A stretch of 64,000 bases of DNA from Candidatus Woesearchaeota archaeon (GTDB lineage: Archaea > Nanoarchaeota > Nanoarchaeia > Woesearchaeales > JAGVZT01). Location of the stretch: assembly GCA_017608295.1 (NCBI GenBank), contig JAFCGF010000001.1, forward strand, positions 310,001 to 374,000. The letters run 5' to 3'. Each line of letters starts with the position of its first letter. Positions within the stretch are counted from its first letter, which is position 1. Positions 1-7,598 of the stretch are shown here, one piece after another. The position numbers and the translations under genes are program-made. The notes under the pieces were generated by a model that was not told the DNA's origin, made no database searches, and saw only the letters and a program-made list of their open reading frames with translations.

Positions 1-587
1 ATCAGCACCCGGTCAAACAAGCCAAGGTCAGGTACACGGTCGCGCACATCACCCTCAAAGCAGGACACGCGCGAATCAAGCTTGTTCTTTTTGATATTCT
101 TCAGGGCGAGCTGATGGCCTTTAGGATTCAATTCAACGCCGATAATTTCCCCAGCGTCTGAGTTCTTTGCGATGACTAAACAGTAAGGAGCGCAGCCGGA
201 GAACATCACCAGCACGCGCTCATCGGGTTTCACGAGACCAGCAATGCGCAACCGCTCGTGGCTCAGTCTGGGAGAGAAGTAGACTTGCTCGATGTCCACT
301 TCCATAATGGCTTTCGATTCCTTGTGAATAGTGCTTGTCTTCTTTTCGCCTGCGAGATGCCGCACTGTCCGCGTCCGAAGCTCGCCTTCGTGAGGGGAAT
401 CTTTAGCCACAACAGTAAGAATGTGCTTGTGCATGTTCAAAACGATTTCCGCGATTTCTTTCTCCTTTTTCGTCAATTCCTCAGGCATCTCCAATATAGC
501 TATATCACCCACTACATCAAAGCCCTGGGGAACAAGCGCTAATTCGTCAGGGGGAAGAATGCCGGCGAGCGCTTCCTTCAATCGCAT
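1..587 (-). CDS. Trm5/TYW2-type tRNA (G37) methyltransferase, partial (C-terminus outside window)
   Basis: I translated this from the minus strand; the first 195 codons are in the window. The N-terminal part has the sequence GFDVVGDIAILEMP and then PHEGELRTRTVRHLAGE, typical of the RNA-recognition part of archaeal Trm5/TYW2 proteins. It is followed by a class I SAM-binding fold with VLVMFSGCAPYCLVIAK (motif I, normally D-x-F-A/S-G) and VIGVELNP-type motif II (IIGVELNPKGHQLALKNIKKN). The family methylates G37 of tRNA or transfers the aminocarboxypropyl group in wyosine synthesis; the deciding C-terminal motif lies outside the window. The start ATG shares one base with the TGA stop of fen, so the two are translationally coupled. 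Confidence 0.82.
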   Translation of the reverse strand, partial: MRLKEALAGILPPDELALVPQGFDVVGDIAILEMPEELTKKEKEIAEIVLNMHKHILTVVAKDSPHEGELRTRTVRHLAGEKKTSTIHKESKAIMEVDIEQVYFSPRLSHERLRIAGLVKPDERVLVMFSGCAPYCLVIAKNSDAGEIIGVELNPKGHQLALKNIKKNKLDSRVSCFEGDVRDRVPDLGLFDRVL

Positions 588-1618
588 CAGAACCACTCAC
601 CCAAACCTTTCTGGCTCTTATCAGTCTTCGCATTGAGCTTCTCCAGTGTAGAATCAACCCGTGCAGTGCTGAAGTCATGCTCCTCAACAAGCACCTTGTA
701 CACAGCGTCAACATCCACGGGTGAAAACGCTAAATTATACTCCTCAGTCACCGGCATGTCAGTGAACAGCGAATACACCTGTTTCCAGGGATGTGAGCAG
801 TGCGAGTCCCAATCCACAGAAGCGAACATCTTCTCGAAATCAGTCCCGAACTTCTGAACAAGCTTCAGCCCTTTCTTCGGCCCTATTCCTTTCACGCCGC
901 CGGGATTGTAGTCAGTCCCGACCAGCAGACCAAGAGCGATCAATTGCTCGCGGGTCAAGCCAAGCGATGAAAGCATGCTGTCAAGTGTCACAAGCTCAGG
1001 CATAACTGCCTTGGTAGACAGAGTATTGGCAATCCTCCTGCGACCTGTAACGTTCAGTCGGCGGAGCATCCGCGGAGCGCCAAACAGCAGAGAATCAAAA
1101 TCCTCGCTTGCAACAGCATACGCATCCCCCTTCGAAACCATGGCAGAAGCCTGCGCTTCCCCTTCAGAAGGAGCCTGTACGATAGGCAGCCCTAAAGCCG
1201 TAATCAGCTGCTTTGCCTCATCTACCATCTCAGGAGTCAAGCGGGAAGTCCTTGAAGCGAACTTCCGCATTCCATCAACATCTCCCTTCTCCTTTGCTGT
1301 CTCGTACTTATCAACAGCTTCTTCCTTCAGCAAACGACGCCTCTTCTGTTCCTCAAGCTTTAAATCCGGAGTCTTGCCGTCAAACACGAATATGGGCTTC
1401 ACACCATGCTGAAGCAATCGAGATGTCCTGGAGAACAGCCCGGTCAGATGAGACGTTACCCTGCCCTTGGAATCCAATAATAACGTCCCGTCACGCTGCC
1501 TAATGGAAGCCAAAAACTGATACAATATGTTGAAGCTGTCAATAACAATGACTCGTCCATTAAGGTCCTTCAGTTCAATCTCAGTCCCAGCCACCAAGTC
1601 CGCTAGCTTGACACCCAT
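587..1618 (-). CDS. fen: Flap endonuclease 1
   Basis: Structure-specific 5' flap nuclease acting in Okazaki fragment processing and base excision repair. The protein begins MGVKLADLV as in other archaeal FEN-1 proteins; an upstream in-frame ATG at 1651 would add 11 residues that do not fit the family and would lie upstream of the expected transcription start. Acidic metal-binding residues are visible in VIDSFN, VFDGKTPDL, APSEGEAQA and SEDFDSLLFG, followed by the helix-hairpin-helix region LVGTDYNPGGVKGIGPKKG. The C-terminus KSQKGLGEWF is a PCNA-binding PIP box (Q-x-x-L-x-x-W-F). Length of 343 residues is normal. The stop overlaps the start of the downstream methyltransferase. Confidence 0.96.
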   Translation of the reverse strand: MGVKLADLVAGTEIELKDLNGRVIVIDSFNILYQFLASIRQRDGTLLLDSKGRVTSHLTGLFSRTSRLLQHGVKPIFVFDGKTPDLKLEEQKRRRLLKEEAVDKYETAKEKGDVDGMRKFASRTSRLTPEMVDEAKQLITALGLPIVQAPSEGEAQASAMVSKGDAYAVASEDFDSLLFGAPRMLRRLNVTGRRRIANTLSTKAVMPELVTLDSMLSSLGLTREQLIALGLLVGTDYNPGGVKGIGPKKGLKLVQKFGTDFEKMFASVDWDSHCSHPWKQVYSLFTDMPVTEEYNLAFSPVDVDAVYKVLVEEHDFSTARVDSTLEKLNAKTDKSQKGLGEWF

Positions 1619-1639
1619 GCAGCCAAGGACTGGTTGGAA

Positions 1640-1649
1640 ATATATAAGC
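1640..1649 (-). promoter_or_regulatory. TATA box of fen
   Basis: TTATATA on the minus strand lies about 23-30 bases before the ATG at 1618, so transcription should start at or next to the start codon (leaderless). This supports the shorter FEN-1 start. Confidence 0.6.
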
Positions 1650-1667
1650 ATTCGCGTGGGATAACCC

Positions 1668-1675
1668 TTTTAAAT
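1668..1675 (+). promoter_or_regulatory. TATA-like box of the 1717 gene pair
   Basis: TTTTAAAT, about 45 bases before the ATG at 1717 and about 30 bases before a GTG at 1702. The spacing leaves a short leader if ATG 1717 is used. Confidence 0.4.
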
Positions 1676-1716
1676 CATCTCAGGTTCACCACTACTGAAC
1701 TGTGAAGGTTCACACC

Positions 1717-2529
1717 ATGGGCCGCGACATATTCCAATCTTTAGAGGGCTATCTTGAACACCTTGAGAGAGAGCACTATGAACCAGGAAAGGAGAGCTAT
1801 TCAGCAATACTTGGCCAGCAATACGCCCAGAGCTATATAGATGGAGAATTCGATACATTGCTGAGCTTTGCCTGGGCAGGCCAGTCTTTCTGGAACAAGT
1901 GCGTCGATACCCTCAAGAACTGGATGGAGCGCTGGGATGAGGACGGCTTCGAGCACCAGGAATTCCTTGACAGTATGGTGTACCATCTCAGCACCAATCC
2001 AAAGCCAGACCTTCCCAAGCGGATGCAGGACCTGCTCGACACCACGATTCAGGCACTCTATTCGCTCGATTATAACTGCTTCTTTCTCAACCTCTCACTG
2101 TTGGAGGAAATAGATGGCATAGGCAGGCGCCTCCAGGGCACTCCAGGCAGGCCGCTTGAGCTGTCTTGCTATGCAGAACACCTTTCGTACTTAGGTTCTG
2201 AGACAGGGAACTGCACATTCTCGCTGAGCGGAAGCGCGGATTCTCTGGGCTACAAGGCAGTCAGTTCAATTTACACAGTCGATGGCATAGTGAATGAGGC
2301 TGGCAAGAGTGCCCATAACTCTGATTTCCATCTCACTGAGTTTTCCTGCGTGTCTGAGATTGGCGCTGGGAACACCTATCACATCTACACTCTGCCAGGG
2401 GAGGACGAACACACGAAGAAGCTCCTTAGCAACATGCATACGAGGTTCAGTGCCAGGCACTTCTGGAGCAAGGGCAACAAGCTCTACTTTCCCAAAGGAG
2501 ATGATTGGGAGGAGGTGCTTCCAGAATGA
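1717..2529 (+). CDS. MSR/HYEPG-family paralog of the 35-46 kb cluster (A)
   Basis: Function unknown. The 270-residue protein has the layout of the twelve paralogs at 35.7-45.7 kb: start MGRDIFQSLEG, motif EREHYEPG at about residues 18-25, FEHQEFLDSM in the helical part, IQALYSLDYNCFFLNLS in place of ALYN-GHNDF, then repeats with C-F-S-L-S-G-S-A and G-Y-K-A spacing, and the end NKLYFPKGDDWEEVLPE. A GTG start at 1702 would add five residues; ATG 1717 aligns with the family. No signal peptide or membrane segment. Its last codons overlap the next paralog by ATGA, as in the main cluster, but this pair lacks MoxR and vWA neighbours. Confidence 0.8.
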   Translation: MGRDIFQSLEGYLEHLEREHYEPGKESYSAILGQQYAQSYIDGEFDTLLSFAWAGQSFWNKCVDTLKNWMERWDEDGFEHQEFLDSMVYHLSTNPKPDLPKRMQDLLDTTIQALYSLDYNCFFLNLSLLEEIDGIGRRLQGTPGRPLELSCYAEHLSYLGSETGNCTFSLSGSADSLGYKAVSSIYTVDGIVNEAGKSAHNSDFHLTEFSCVSEIGAGNTYHIYTLPGEDEHTKKLLSNMHTRFSARHFWSKGNKLYFPKGDDWEEVLPE

Positions 2530-3311
2530 GTAGAAATCTCTTCGAAGAGGGAGTATTTGAGAGAGAAAAAAAGGAGGACACTTATTCCGCGGGAGACGAG
2601 AGCCTCACTCTACTCACGGGAAAGCTCATTGACTTATACCATTCTCTCCCATTCCCCCATGGGACAAGCAATTTTGAGGATACATATCGCCCAGTGCTCC
2701 AACAGTTCGAAGCCGCCATACCTCACGACGTCCCCGGACAGGAGACCCTGGACGCCTTTATCGACACCCTCGGAGTCACTCTTCCACAGGATAAGGTGCA
2801 TTTCACCGCAGGAGCCATCACCGCCCTGGTCCAGGCGCTATACAACCGCGGCCACAATGATTTCGACATAGATTTCGAGAAATACAGGAAGTCCGAGAAG
2901 GGCTACGCCTATCCCGGATTCTTCTGCTGGTTCCTTGAAGGAGAAGAACACAAGCCCCTTAAGCTGACCTACACAGGAGACGTGGGTCAGTTCGCAGGGG
3001 ATACAAAATTCTGCGACTTCACGTTCATCGGGGATACCACAGTCTTAGGGAAATACGCAGAGGACTGCTCGTTCACTGCGCACGGCTATGCCCACCAGCT
3101 CGGCTATGCGTGCAAGCGCTCGACGTTCAGGGAGCACGGCAGGTCAGACAGAGTGGGGCTGGAGTGCGAGGACTCGCGCTTCTATCTCAAAGACTATCCT
3201 CGATGGGAGATGGAGTACGAGCAGAAGAGATTCTTCATGAAGAACAATGAACTCTGGCTGCTCGATGAAAGCGGTATGGATTATGTGCGGGAGCTACGCC
3301 ACACGCCCTAG
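2526..3311 (+). CDS. MSR/HYEPG-family paralog of the 35-46 kb cluster (B)
   Basis: Function unknown; 261 residues. It starts MSRNLFEEGVFE with a weak form of the tyrosine motif (DTYSAGDE), then GQETLDAFIDTL, VQALYNRGHNDFDIDF, and a clear run of solenoid-like repeats with the period T-G-D-V-x-x-F-A-G-D-x-x-x-C-D-F-x-F. The end NELWLLDESGMDYVRELR is a diverged version of the family C-terminus. The ATG at 2526 overlaps the stop of the preceding paralog (ATGA); an in-frame start at 2505 would lie inside that gene. The last four bases overlap the convergent gene at 3308-4294. Confidence 0.8.
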   Translation: MSRNLFEEGVFEREKKEDTYSAGDESLTLLTGKLIDLYHSLPFPHGTSNFEDTYRPVLQQFEAAIPHDVPGQETLDAFIDTLGVTLPQDKVHFTAGAITALVQALYNRGHNDFDIDFEKYRKSEKGYAYPGFFCWFLEGEEHKPLKLTYTGDVGQFAGDTKFCDFTFIGDTTVLGKYAEDCSFTAHGYAHQLGYACKRSTFREHGRSDRVGLECEDSRFYLKDYPRWEMEYEQKRFFMKNNELWLLDESGMDYVRELRHTP

Positions 3312-4294
3312 ATTATCTTGACAACTACGCCCTTCAGCTCCTTGTCGAGCTTCTGCTCAGCCTTCTTCGTGAGCTTTCCGGGTGTTAAGAATAGCGTTGG
3401 CAGCCTTTTGCTCTGCCCTTCAATCATCGCTCCTGCGAGGTCAGTATCATTACAGTTCTTCTTTGACTTTGCCTTTGCATAATACCTGAGTTTTCCCACG
3501 GCGCTCGGAACATCAACAACTAAATCCAGCTCAGCGTTCTTGCGGATAACCTCTGCCTCAATGATGAGGATGCCCTTTTCATTGCAGAAACCCTGGAGCT
3601 CCTGGAAGAACCTGTCTTTCAGCACTTTTTCTGGAATCCCTTCAGCTGGAAGTTCTTCCTGCACTGCTTCCTTCACTTTCTTTGGCCCGGGCTTCTTTTT
3701 TTTCACGGGCTTAGGCTTGGGCTCTTCTTTCTTCACTGGCTCGGGCTCAGGCTCTTTGACAGGCTCTTCTTCCTTCACAGGCTCAGGTTCCGGCTCTTTC
3801 ACCGCCGGCTTTGGCATGAGTTCCTTGACCTTGGCAGAAATCTCCTCGTTCTTCACGAGGAACCATTTCCAGAACAATTCCTCCTCTCCATATAGCTTGA
3901 CAGTAATCGGAACAGCGAAATCCTTTATCTCGCGCATAGCCACTCGCTCAACAGGAGCGAGGTCAACATCACGAAGAACCTTCTGCTGCTGGAGCAATAG
4001 CAAAGCCTCGCGCTCCCGCTGCCCTACTTTGTCGATAAAGCGGGTGAGCTGGGTCTCCTGCCCAGGGATATAATATAATGGCGAGCCCCCAAGCTTAAGA
4101 TGTGTGATCTTGACAAGCTTCTTGGAAGCCAGCTCGGACAGCATCGCGCTTGTGATGAGGTTATCCTTTCCGATGTCCTTCCGGACTTCATTCGGCACAC
4201 TGGGACCGTGCCTCCGTAGGAATGCGAGAATCTTCTCGCGGTAATCTATCCCCTTCTGCTCCTGTTGCTGCGTCGAGAAACGCTGGAAATCCAT
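3308..4294 (-). CDS. Winged-helix protein with charged Pro/Glu/Lys linker and possible nuclease-like C-terminal domain
   Basis: 328 residues in three parts. Residues about 18-80 (REKILAFLRRHGPSVPNEVRKDI to LYYIPGQE) look like a winged-helix DNA-binding domain. Residues about 165-215 form a low-complexity linker of EPEPEPVK and KPKPVKKK. The C-terminal 110 residues contain NAELDLVVDVP followed by LRYYAKAKSKKNCNDTD, an E-x-D plus K-rich pattern reminiscent of PD-(D/E)xK folds, but I cannot confirm catalytic residues. No specific function can be named; DNA-associated is an inference. Convergent with the paralog pair to its left, with a 4-base overlap. Confidence 0.75.
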   Translation of the reverse strand: MDFQRFSTQQQEQKGIDYREKILAFLRRHGPSVPNEVRKDIGKDNLITSAMLSELASKKLVKITHLKLGGSPLYYIPGQETQLTRFIDKVGQREREALLLLQQQKVLRDVDLAPVERVAMREIKDFAVPITVKLYGEEELFWKWFLVKNEEISAKVKELMPKPAVKEPEPEPVKEEEPVKEPEPEPVKKEEPKPKPVKKKKPGPKKVKEAVQEELPAEGIPEKVLKDRFFQELQGFCNEKGILIIEAEVIRKNAELDLVVDVPSAVGKLRYYAKAKSKKNCNDTDLAGAMIEGQSKRLPTLFLTPGKLTKKAEQKLDKELKGVVVKII

Positions 4295-4316
4295 GTTCGA
4301 AGAAAAGAGAGAACCA

Positions 4317-4326
4317 CTATATATAG
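4317..4326 (-). promoter_or_regulatory. TATA box of the winged-helix gene
   Basis: CTATATATAG, 23-32 bases before the ATG at 4294, giving a leaderless or nearly leaderless transcript. Confidence 0.6.
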
Positions 4327-4350
4327 ATATATGCTCCGTCTCTGCGATAC

Positions 4351-4360
4351 ATTTATAAAT
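4351..4360 (+). promoter_or_regulatory. TATA box of the ribosomal-protein operon
   Basis: ATTTATAAAT is the only good TATA element between the divergent winged-helix gene and uL3. Transcription is expected near 4380-4385, which leaves an untranslated leader of about 150 bases before uL3, unusual beside the leaderless genes around it. Confidence 0.6.
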
Positions 4361-4380
4361 CCTCGAGAACTCCCGAACAG

Positions 4381-4530
4381 GAATGCAAATCCCGGTTCTG
4401 CTGGGTGGCGCGCGTGAGCTTTTTCACGTGCGTGCAAGGAATGGCCTGCAAAGGAGCTTTTGAGCACAATGCTCATTCTCAAAGGGCTCCCGTAATAGGC
4501 TGTTTACAGGAACAAGGTAGGGAATTACCT
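4381..4530 (+). promoter_or_regulatory. Structured 5' leader of uL3
   Basis: The leader holds two strong hairpins. At 4408-4433 a ten-pair stem GCGCGCGTGA / TCACGTGCGT closes a six-base loop. At 4453-4490 GGAGC pairs with GCTCC and TGAGCA (4461-4466) pairs with TGCTCA (4470-4475). No ORF with ribosomal-protein character covers it; the open frame back to GTG 4405 encodes a non-conserved extension. A regulatory RNA role (for example binding of a ribosomal protein) is inference. Confidence 0.45.
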
Positions 4531-5598
4531 ATGCCCACAACTCGACGTCCAAGGAAGGGAAGCCTCGGTGTTTGGCCTAGAGTGCGCACCAAGAAGGAAA
4601 CACCTAGAGTCCGCACCTGGGCGAATCGAAATCGCGAGGACATCAATCTCCTTGGGTTCGCTGGCTACAAAGCCGGCATGACCACGATATTCGTCACGGA
4701 CACCCGGAAACATATGAAACGTCAGGGCGAGAAAAGGCCCATCCCGGCGACGATTATCGAATGTCCGCCGATGCGCATCGTCAGCGTCCGTTTCTATGGA
4801 CCCCTTTCAAACGTTCCCGCTTCTTCTTCACGATTCAAATCATCTGTGCCGATTGTCGCTTCTTCATCTGGTGTGCGCGTCGCAGCAGAAATATTCGCCG
4901 CGAACAGCCCGCATCTTCAGAGAACGCTGAATAAGCACAAAAAAGTGACTCCTGACAAGGCTAAGGCAGAGCTCAAGAAGATTAATGAGCGCCTAGCTGA
5001 GTTCACAAGCATAAGGCTTCTTATGCAGACCCAGCCATCCCTCACAGGAATAGGTAAGAAGAAGCCGGAGCTCATGGAAATCGGCCTTTCAGGCACGCTC
5101 GAAGAGCAGTTTGGATTCGCTGAGCAAGCATTAGGCAAGGAATTCACCCTTGCGGATGTCTTCCAGCCAGGGATGCAGGTCGATATCAAGGCAGTCACCA
5201 AGGGAAAGGGCTTCCAGGGAACGACAAAGCGCTTCGGCACCAAGATTCGCACCCGTAAGTCAGAAAAGAACAAGCGTGGCGCAGGCAACGTCGGCGCCTG
5301 GCACCCTGCAAAGGTCCTGTACCGCGCACCCCAGCCCGGAAAAATGGGCTACCACGCGCGAACTGAATACAACAAGCTCATTCTTCACATCGGAACCGAC
5401 CCCGAGGAAGTGAACCTCGACGGCGGTTTCCTTCATTATGGTGTCATCAAGAATCCGTATCTCATACTAAAGGGCTCTGTGGCTGGCCCGACGAAGCGCC
5501 TCATCAGGTTCAACGTCGCTGTCAGGCCGAACCGCATGTTCACCTCAGAGCCGGCAGAAATCCGCAAGATAAGCAAGGCATCACCGCAGGGTAACTAA
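4531..5598 (+). CDS. rpl3: Large subunit ribosomal protein uL3
   Basis: Binds 23S rRNA near the peptidyl-transferase centre early in large-subunit assembly. The protein begins with PTTRRPRKGSLGVWPRVRTK, the canonical archaeal/eukaryotic uL3 start, followed by LLGFAGYKAGMTTI and, in the second half, VTKGKGFQGTTKRFG and the rRNA-inserting loop GAGNVGAWHP with YHARTEYNK. 355 residues. A start at GTG 4405 would add 42 residues from the structured leader and is not supported. First gene of the operon; followed after one base by the leader ORF that precedes uL4. Confidence 0.97.
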   Translation: MPTTRRPRKGSLGVWPRVRTKKETPRVRTWANRNREDINLLGFAGYKAGMTTIFVTDTRKHMKRQGEKRPIPATIIECPPMRIVSVRFYGPLSNVPASSSRFKSSVPIVASSSGVRVAAEIFAANSPHLQRTLNKHKKVTPDKAKAELKKINERLAEFTSIRLLMQTQPSLTGIGKKKPELMEIGLSGTLEEQFGFAEQALGKEFTLADVFQPGMQVDIKAVTKGKGFQGTTKRFGTKIRTRKSEKNKRGAGNVGAWHPAKVLYRAPQPGKMGYHARTEYNKLILHIGTDPEEVNLDGGFLHYGVIKNPYLILKGSVAGPTKRLIRFNVAVRPNRMFTSEPAEIRKISKASPQGN

Positions 5599-5599
5599 G

Positions 5600-5671
5600 A
5601 TGGCTATCAAAAATCGAAGATTCGGAAATCGAAGATTTTTGGAGCCCCAAAAACACCGGAGGTGTTTTTGA
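5600..5671 (+). CDS. Short leader ORF (23 codons) between uL3 and uL4
   Basis: An ATG one base after the uL3 stop opens a 23-residue basic frame that begins MAIKNRRFGNRRF and ends HRRCF; its TGA stop shares its A with the uL4 ATG. The NRRF repeat comes from a direct repeat AAATCGAAGATT at 5611-5622 and 5626-5637. The frame runs across both hairpins of the spacer. No homology is recognised, and it could be a chance frame, but the exact fit at both ends resembles a translationally coupled leader peptide. Confidence 0.4.
   Translation: MAIKNRRFGNRRFLEPQKHRRCF
5608..5641 (+). promoter_or_regulatory. Hairpin 1 in the uL3-uL4 spacer
   Basis: CAAAAATC (5608-5615) pairs perfectly with GATTTTTG (5634-5641). 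Inside, a symmetric GAA/GAA internal loop is followed by GATT / AATC with a CGGA tetraloop. Tandem G-A type loops of this kind are common protein-binding RNA features. Confidence 0.5.
5648..5670 (+). promoter_or_regulatory. Hairpin 2 hiding the uL4 ribosome-binding site
   Basis: A perfect ten-base-pair stem CAAAAACACC / GGTGTTTTTG with a GGA loop ends directly before the uL4 ATG. The Shine-Dalgarno sequence GGAGGTG (5658-5664) lies in the loop and the 3' arm, so folding would mask it. Ribosomes reading the leader ORF would open the stem. Confidence 0.55.
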
Positions 5672-6609
5672 TGGTAAATCTCGACATCATCAACACGGAC
5701 AGCAAGGCGGCAGGCAAAGCCGCACTTCCCACGCAGTTCGATGAATATGTGCGGTCTGACCTTATCAAAAGGGCCTTCCATTATTATATGTCCAAGGAAA
5801 GGCAGCCCTATGGTGCGTCCCCTGATGCAGGAAAGAGACCCTCTGTCCGCATCTCCAAGAGGAGGCGTGACTACAGGGGCTGCTACGGGATAGGTATCTC
5901 CCGTATTCCAAGAAAAATCCATTCCCGCCGAGGTAGGAGGATGAACTGGACAGGCGCGTTCGCACCCGGCACTGTCGGCGGAAGGCGTGCCCATCCACCT
6001 AAAGCGAGCAAGAATTGGGCGCACAAGCTTAATATCAAGGAGCGAAGGAAATCAATACGCTCAGCACTTGCTGCCACGCTCCAGAAAGAGCTTGTCGCAC
6101 TGAAGCATCGTGTCCCTGAGCAGTATCCAGTTGTGCTTAACTCTTCATTTGAGAACATCGAGCGCACCATCGACGTGAGAAAGGCCCTTATTGCCATAGG
6201 CCTGGGAGATGAGCTCGAGCGCACAGAAGGTAGGAAAGTGCGCGCTGGTCGCGGAAAGATGCGCGGCAGAAAGTACAAGTCCAAAAAGGGACCGCTCCTC
6301 GTTGTGGGGGGTGACTGTAAGCTCCTCAAGTCGGGCCAGAATATCCCCGGCGTGGATGTCGCAACCATAAAGGACCTCAATGTGCTCCACCTTGCGCCTG
6401 GCGCTGAGCCGGGCAGGCTTGTGTATTTCACTCAGCAGGCTCTCGAGCAGATGGAGAAGAAGGGACTGTTCATGCCTCCGAAGAGGCGCGTGATTAAGGC
6501 TCCTGAGCAGAGGGAGACCAAGAAAGTAGAACTCAAACCTGAAACACCGGCAAAAAAGACCCCAGCAAAACCCGTTAAAAACGTAGAACCAAAGGGTGAG
6601 AAGAAATGA
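5671..6609 (+). CDS. rpl4: Large subunit ribosomal protein uL4 with Lys/Pro tail
   Basis: 312 residues. The archaeal uL4 body is clear: STFDEYVRSDLIKRA-like N-terminus, the tunnel-lining loop GCYGIGISRIPRKIHSRRGRR to GAFAPGTVGGRRAHPP, and the RNA-binding part GRGKMRGRKYKSKKGPLLVV. The last 40 residues are an extra basic tail rich in K, P, E (PAKKTPAKPVKNVEPKG). The ATG at 5671 has an SD GGAGGTG seven bases upstream inside a hairpin; the in-frame ATG at 5662 would lie inside that hairpin and is not preferred. In bacteria uL4 represses its own operon, so regulation at this spacer is plausible but unproven. Confidence 0.95.
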   Translation: MVNLDIINTDSKAAGKAALPTQFDEYVRSDLIKRAFHYYMSKERQPYGASPDAGKRPSVRISKRRRDYRGCYGIGISRIPRKIHSRRGRRMNWTGAFAPGTVGGRRAHPPKASKNWAHKLNIKERRKSIRSALAATLQKELVALKHRVPEQYPVVLNSSFENIERTIDVRKALIAIGLGDELERTEGRKVRAGRGKMRGRKYKSKKGPLLVVGGDCKLLKSGQNIPGVDVATIKDLNVLHLAPGAEPGRLVYFTQQALEQMEKKGLFMPPKRRVIKAPEQRETKKVELKPETPAKKTPAKPVKNVEPKGEKK

Positions 6610-6866
6610 ACCCTCACACCATTGTGAAGTACCCTCTTTCGAACGAGAAAGCTATCCGTCTGATGGAGTCGGAGAACAAGCTTGTCTTTGTGGTTGAGAG
6701 GGCAGCGAACAAGGCAGATATAAAGCGCGCCATAGAAGAGATTTTCAAGGTCAAGGTCGAGAAGGTAAACACCCACATCACTCCCAAGGGAGAGAAGCGG
6801 GCGTATGTGCGCCTCTCAATGGATAATCCAGCAATAGATATCATGACACAACTCGGGCTGATGTAA
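6606..6866 (+). CDS. rpl23: Large subunit ribosomal protein uL23
   Basis: 86 residues, normal for archaeal uL23, which sits at the tunnel exit and docks SRP and the translocon. The family start VKYPLSNEKAIRLMESENKL and the end VKVEKVNTHITPKGEKRAYVRL are clear. The ATG overlaps the uL4 stop (ATGA), and uL2 follows without a gap. Confidence 0.96.
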   Translation: MNPHTIVKYPLSNEKAIRLMESENKLVFVVERAANKADIKRAIEEIFKVKVEKVNTHITPKGEKRAYVRLSMDNPAIDIMTQLGLM

Positions 6867-7592
6867 ATGGGAAGAAATCTTATCCAGCAGAGAAGGGGAC
6901 GGGGAACTGCAAGGTTCCGCGCACCTAGCTTCCGCTATAAAGGTAAGATTGAGTACCGCCAGCACGATAAGGACAAGACGCTCACAGGCACAGTGCGCGA
7001 TTTCGTGCAGTGCCAGGGCCACAGCGTCCCTCTGGCAGAAGTCCGCTTTGAGGATGGTGTCAATGAGCTTCTCCTCGCTCCAGAAGGCCTGCGTGTGGGT
7101 GATACTGTTGCAATAGGCGCTGAGGCACCAGTGAAGCCGGGCAACGCCCTTCCTCTGAAGAAGTGCCCTGAGGGTACCCTCGTATTCAATATTGAGAACA
7201 CTCCTGGAGACGGAGGCAAGTTCGTCAGGTCATCCGGGACGTTCGCTCGCGTTGTCGCCAAGCTGAACAACGCAGTCATAGTCGCACTGCCTTCCAAGAA
7301 AGAGAAGGTCTTCCATCCCAATTGCTTTGCCACTGTTGGCGTGTGCGCAGGCGGCGGGAGGACGGATAAGCCCCTTCTCAAGGCAGGAACTCATCATCAT
7401 AAGAAGAGAACGAAGAATAAGTTTTATCCTAAGGTGCGCGCAGTTGCGAAGAACGCCCAGGACCACCCATTTGGCGGTTCGCGTTCGCTGCGTAAGGGCC
7501 GGCCCACTGTCGCGCCGAGGAACGCTCCACCAGGAAGGAAGGTCGGAATGATACGCGCGCGCCGTACAGGCCGTAAGAAAGGCACGAAGTGA
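6867..7592 (+). CDS. rpl2: Large subunit ribosomal protein uL2
   Basis: 241 residues, full length. uL2 binds domain IV of 23S rRNA and supports subunit joining and peptidyl transfer. Hallmarks are GRNLIQQRRGRG at the N-terminus, NIENTPGDGGKFVRSSG in the SH3-like core, and the conserved C-terminal segment DHPFGGSRSLRKGRPTVAPR, which contains the universally conserved histidine region. It starts directly after the uL23 stop and is followed six bases later by uS19. Confidence 0.97.
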   Translation: MGRNLIQQRRGRGTARFRAPSFRYKGKIEYRQHDKDKTLTGTVRDFVQCQGHSVPLAEVRFEDGVNELLLAPEGLRVGDTVAIGAEAPVKPGNALPLKKCPEGTLVFNIENTPGDGGKFVRSSGTFARVVAKLNNAVIVALPSKKEKVFHPNCFATVGVCAGGGRTDKPLLKAGTHHHKKRTKNKFYPKVRAVAKNAQDHPFGGSRSLRKGRPTVAPRNAPPGRKVGMIRARRTGRKKGTK

Positions 7593-7598
7593 TAATCA

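Noticed and set aside
4405..4530. N-terminal extension of uL3 from a GTG at 4405
   Set aside because: The added 42 residues are not conserved and come from the hairpin-rich leader; the archaeal uL3 N-terminus starts exactly at 4531.
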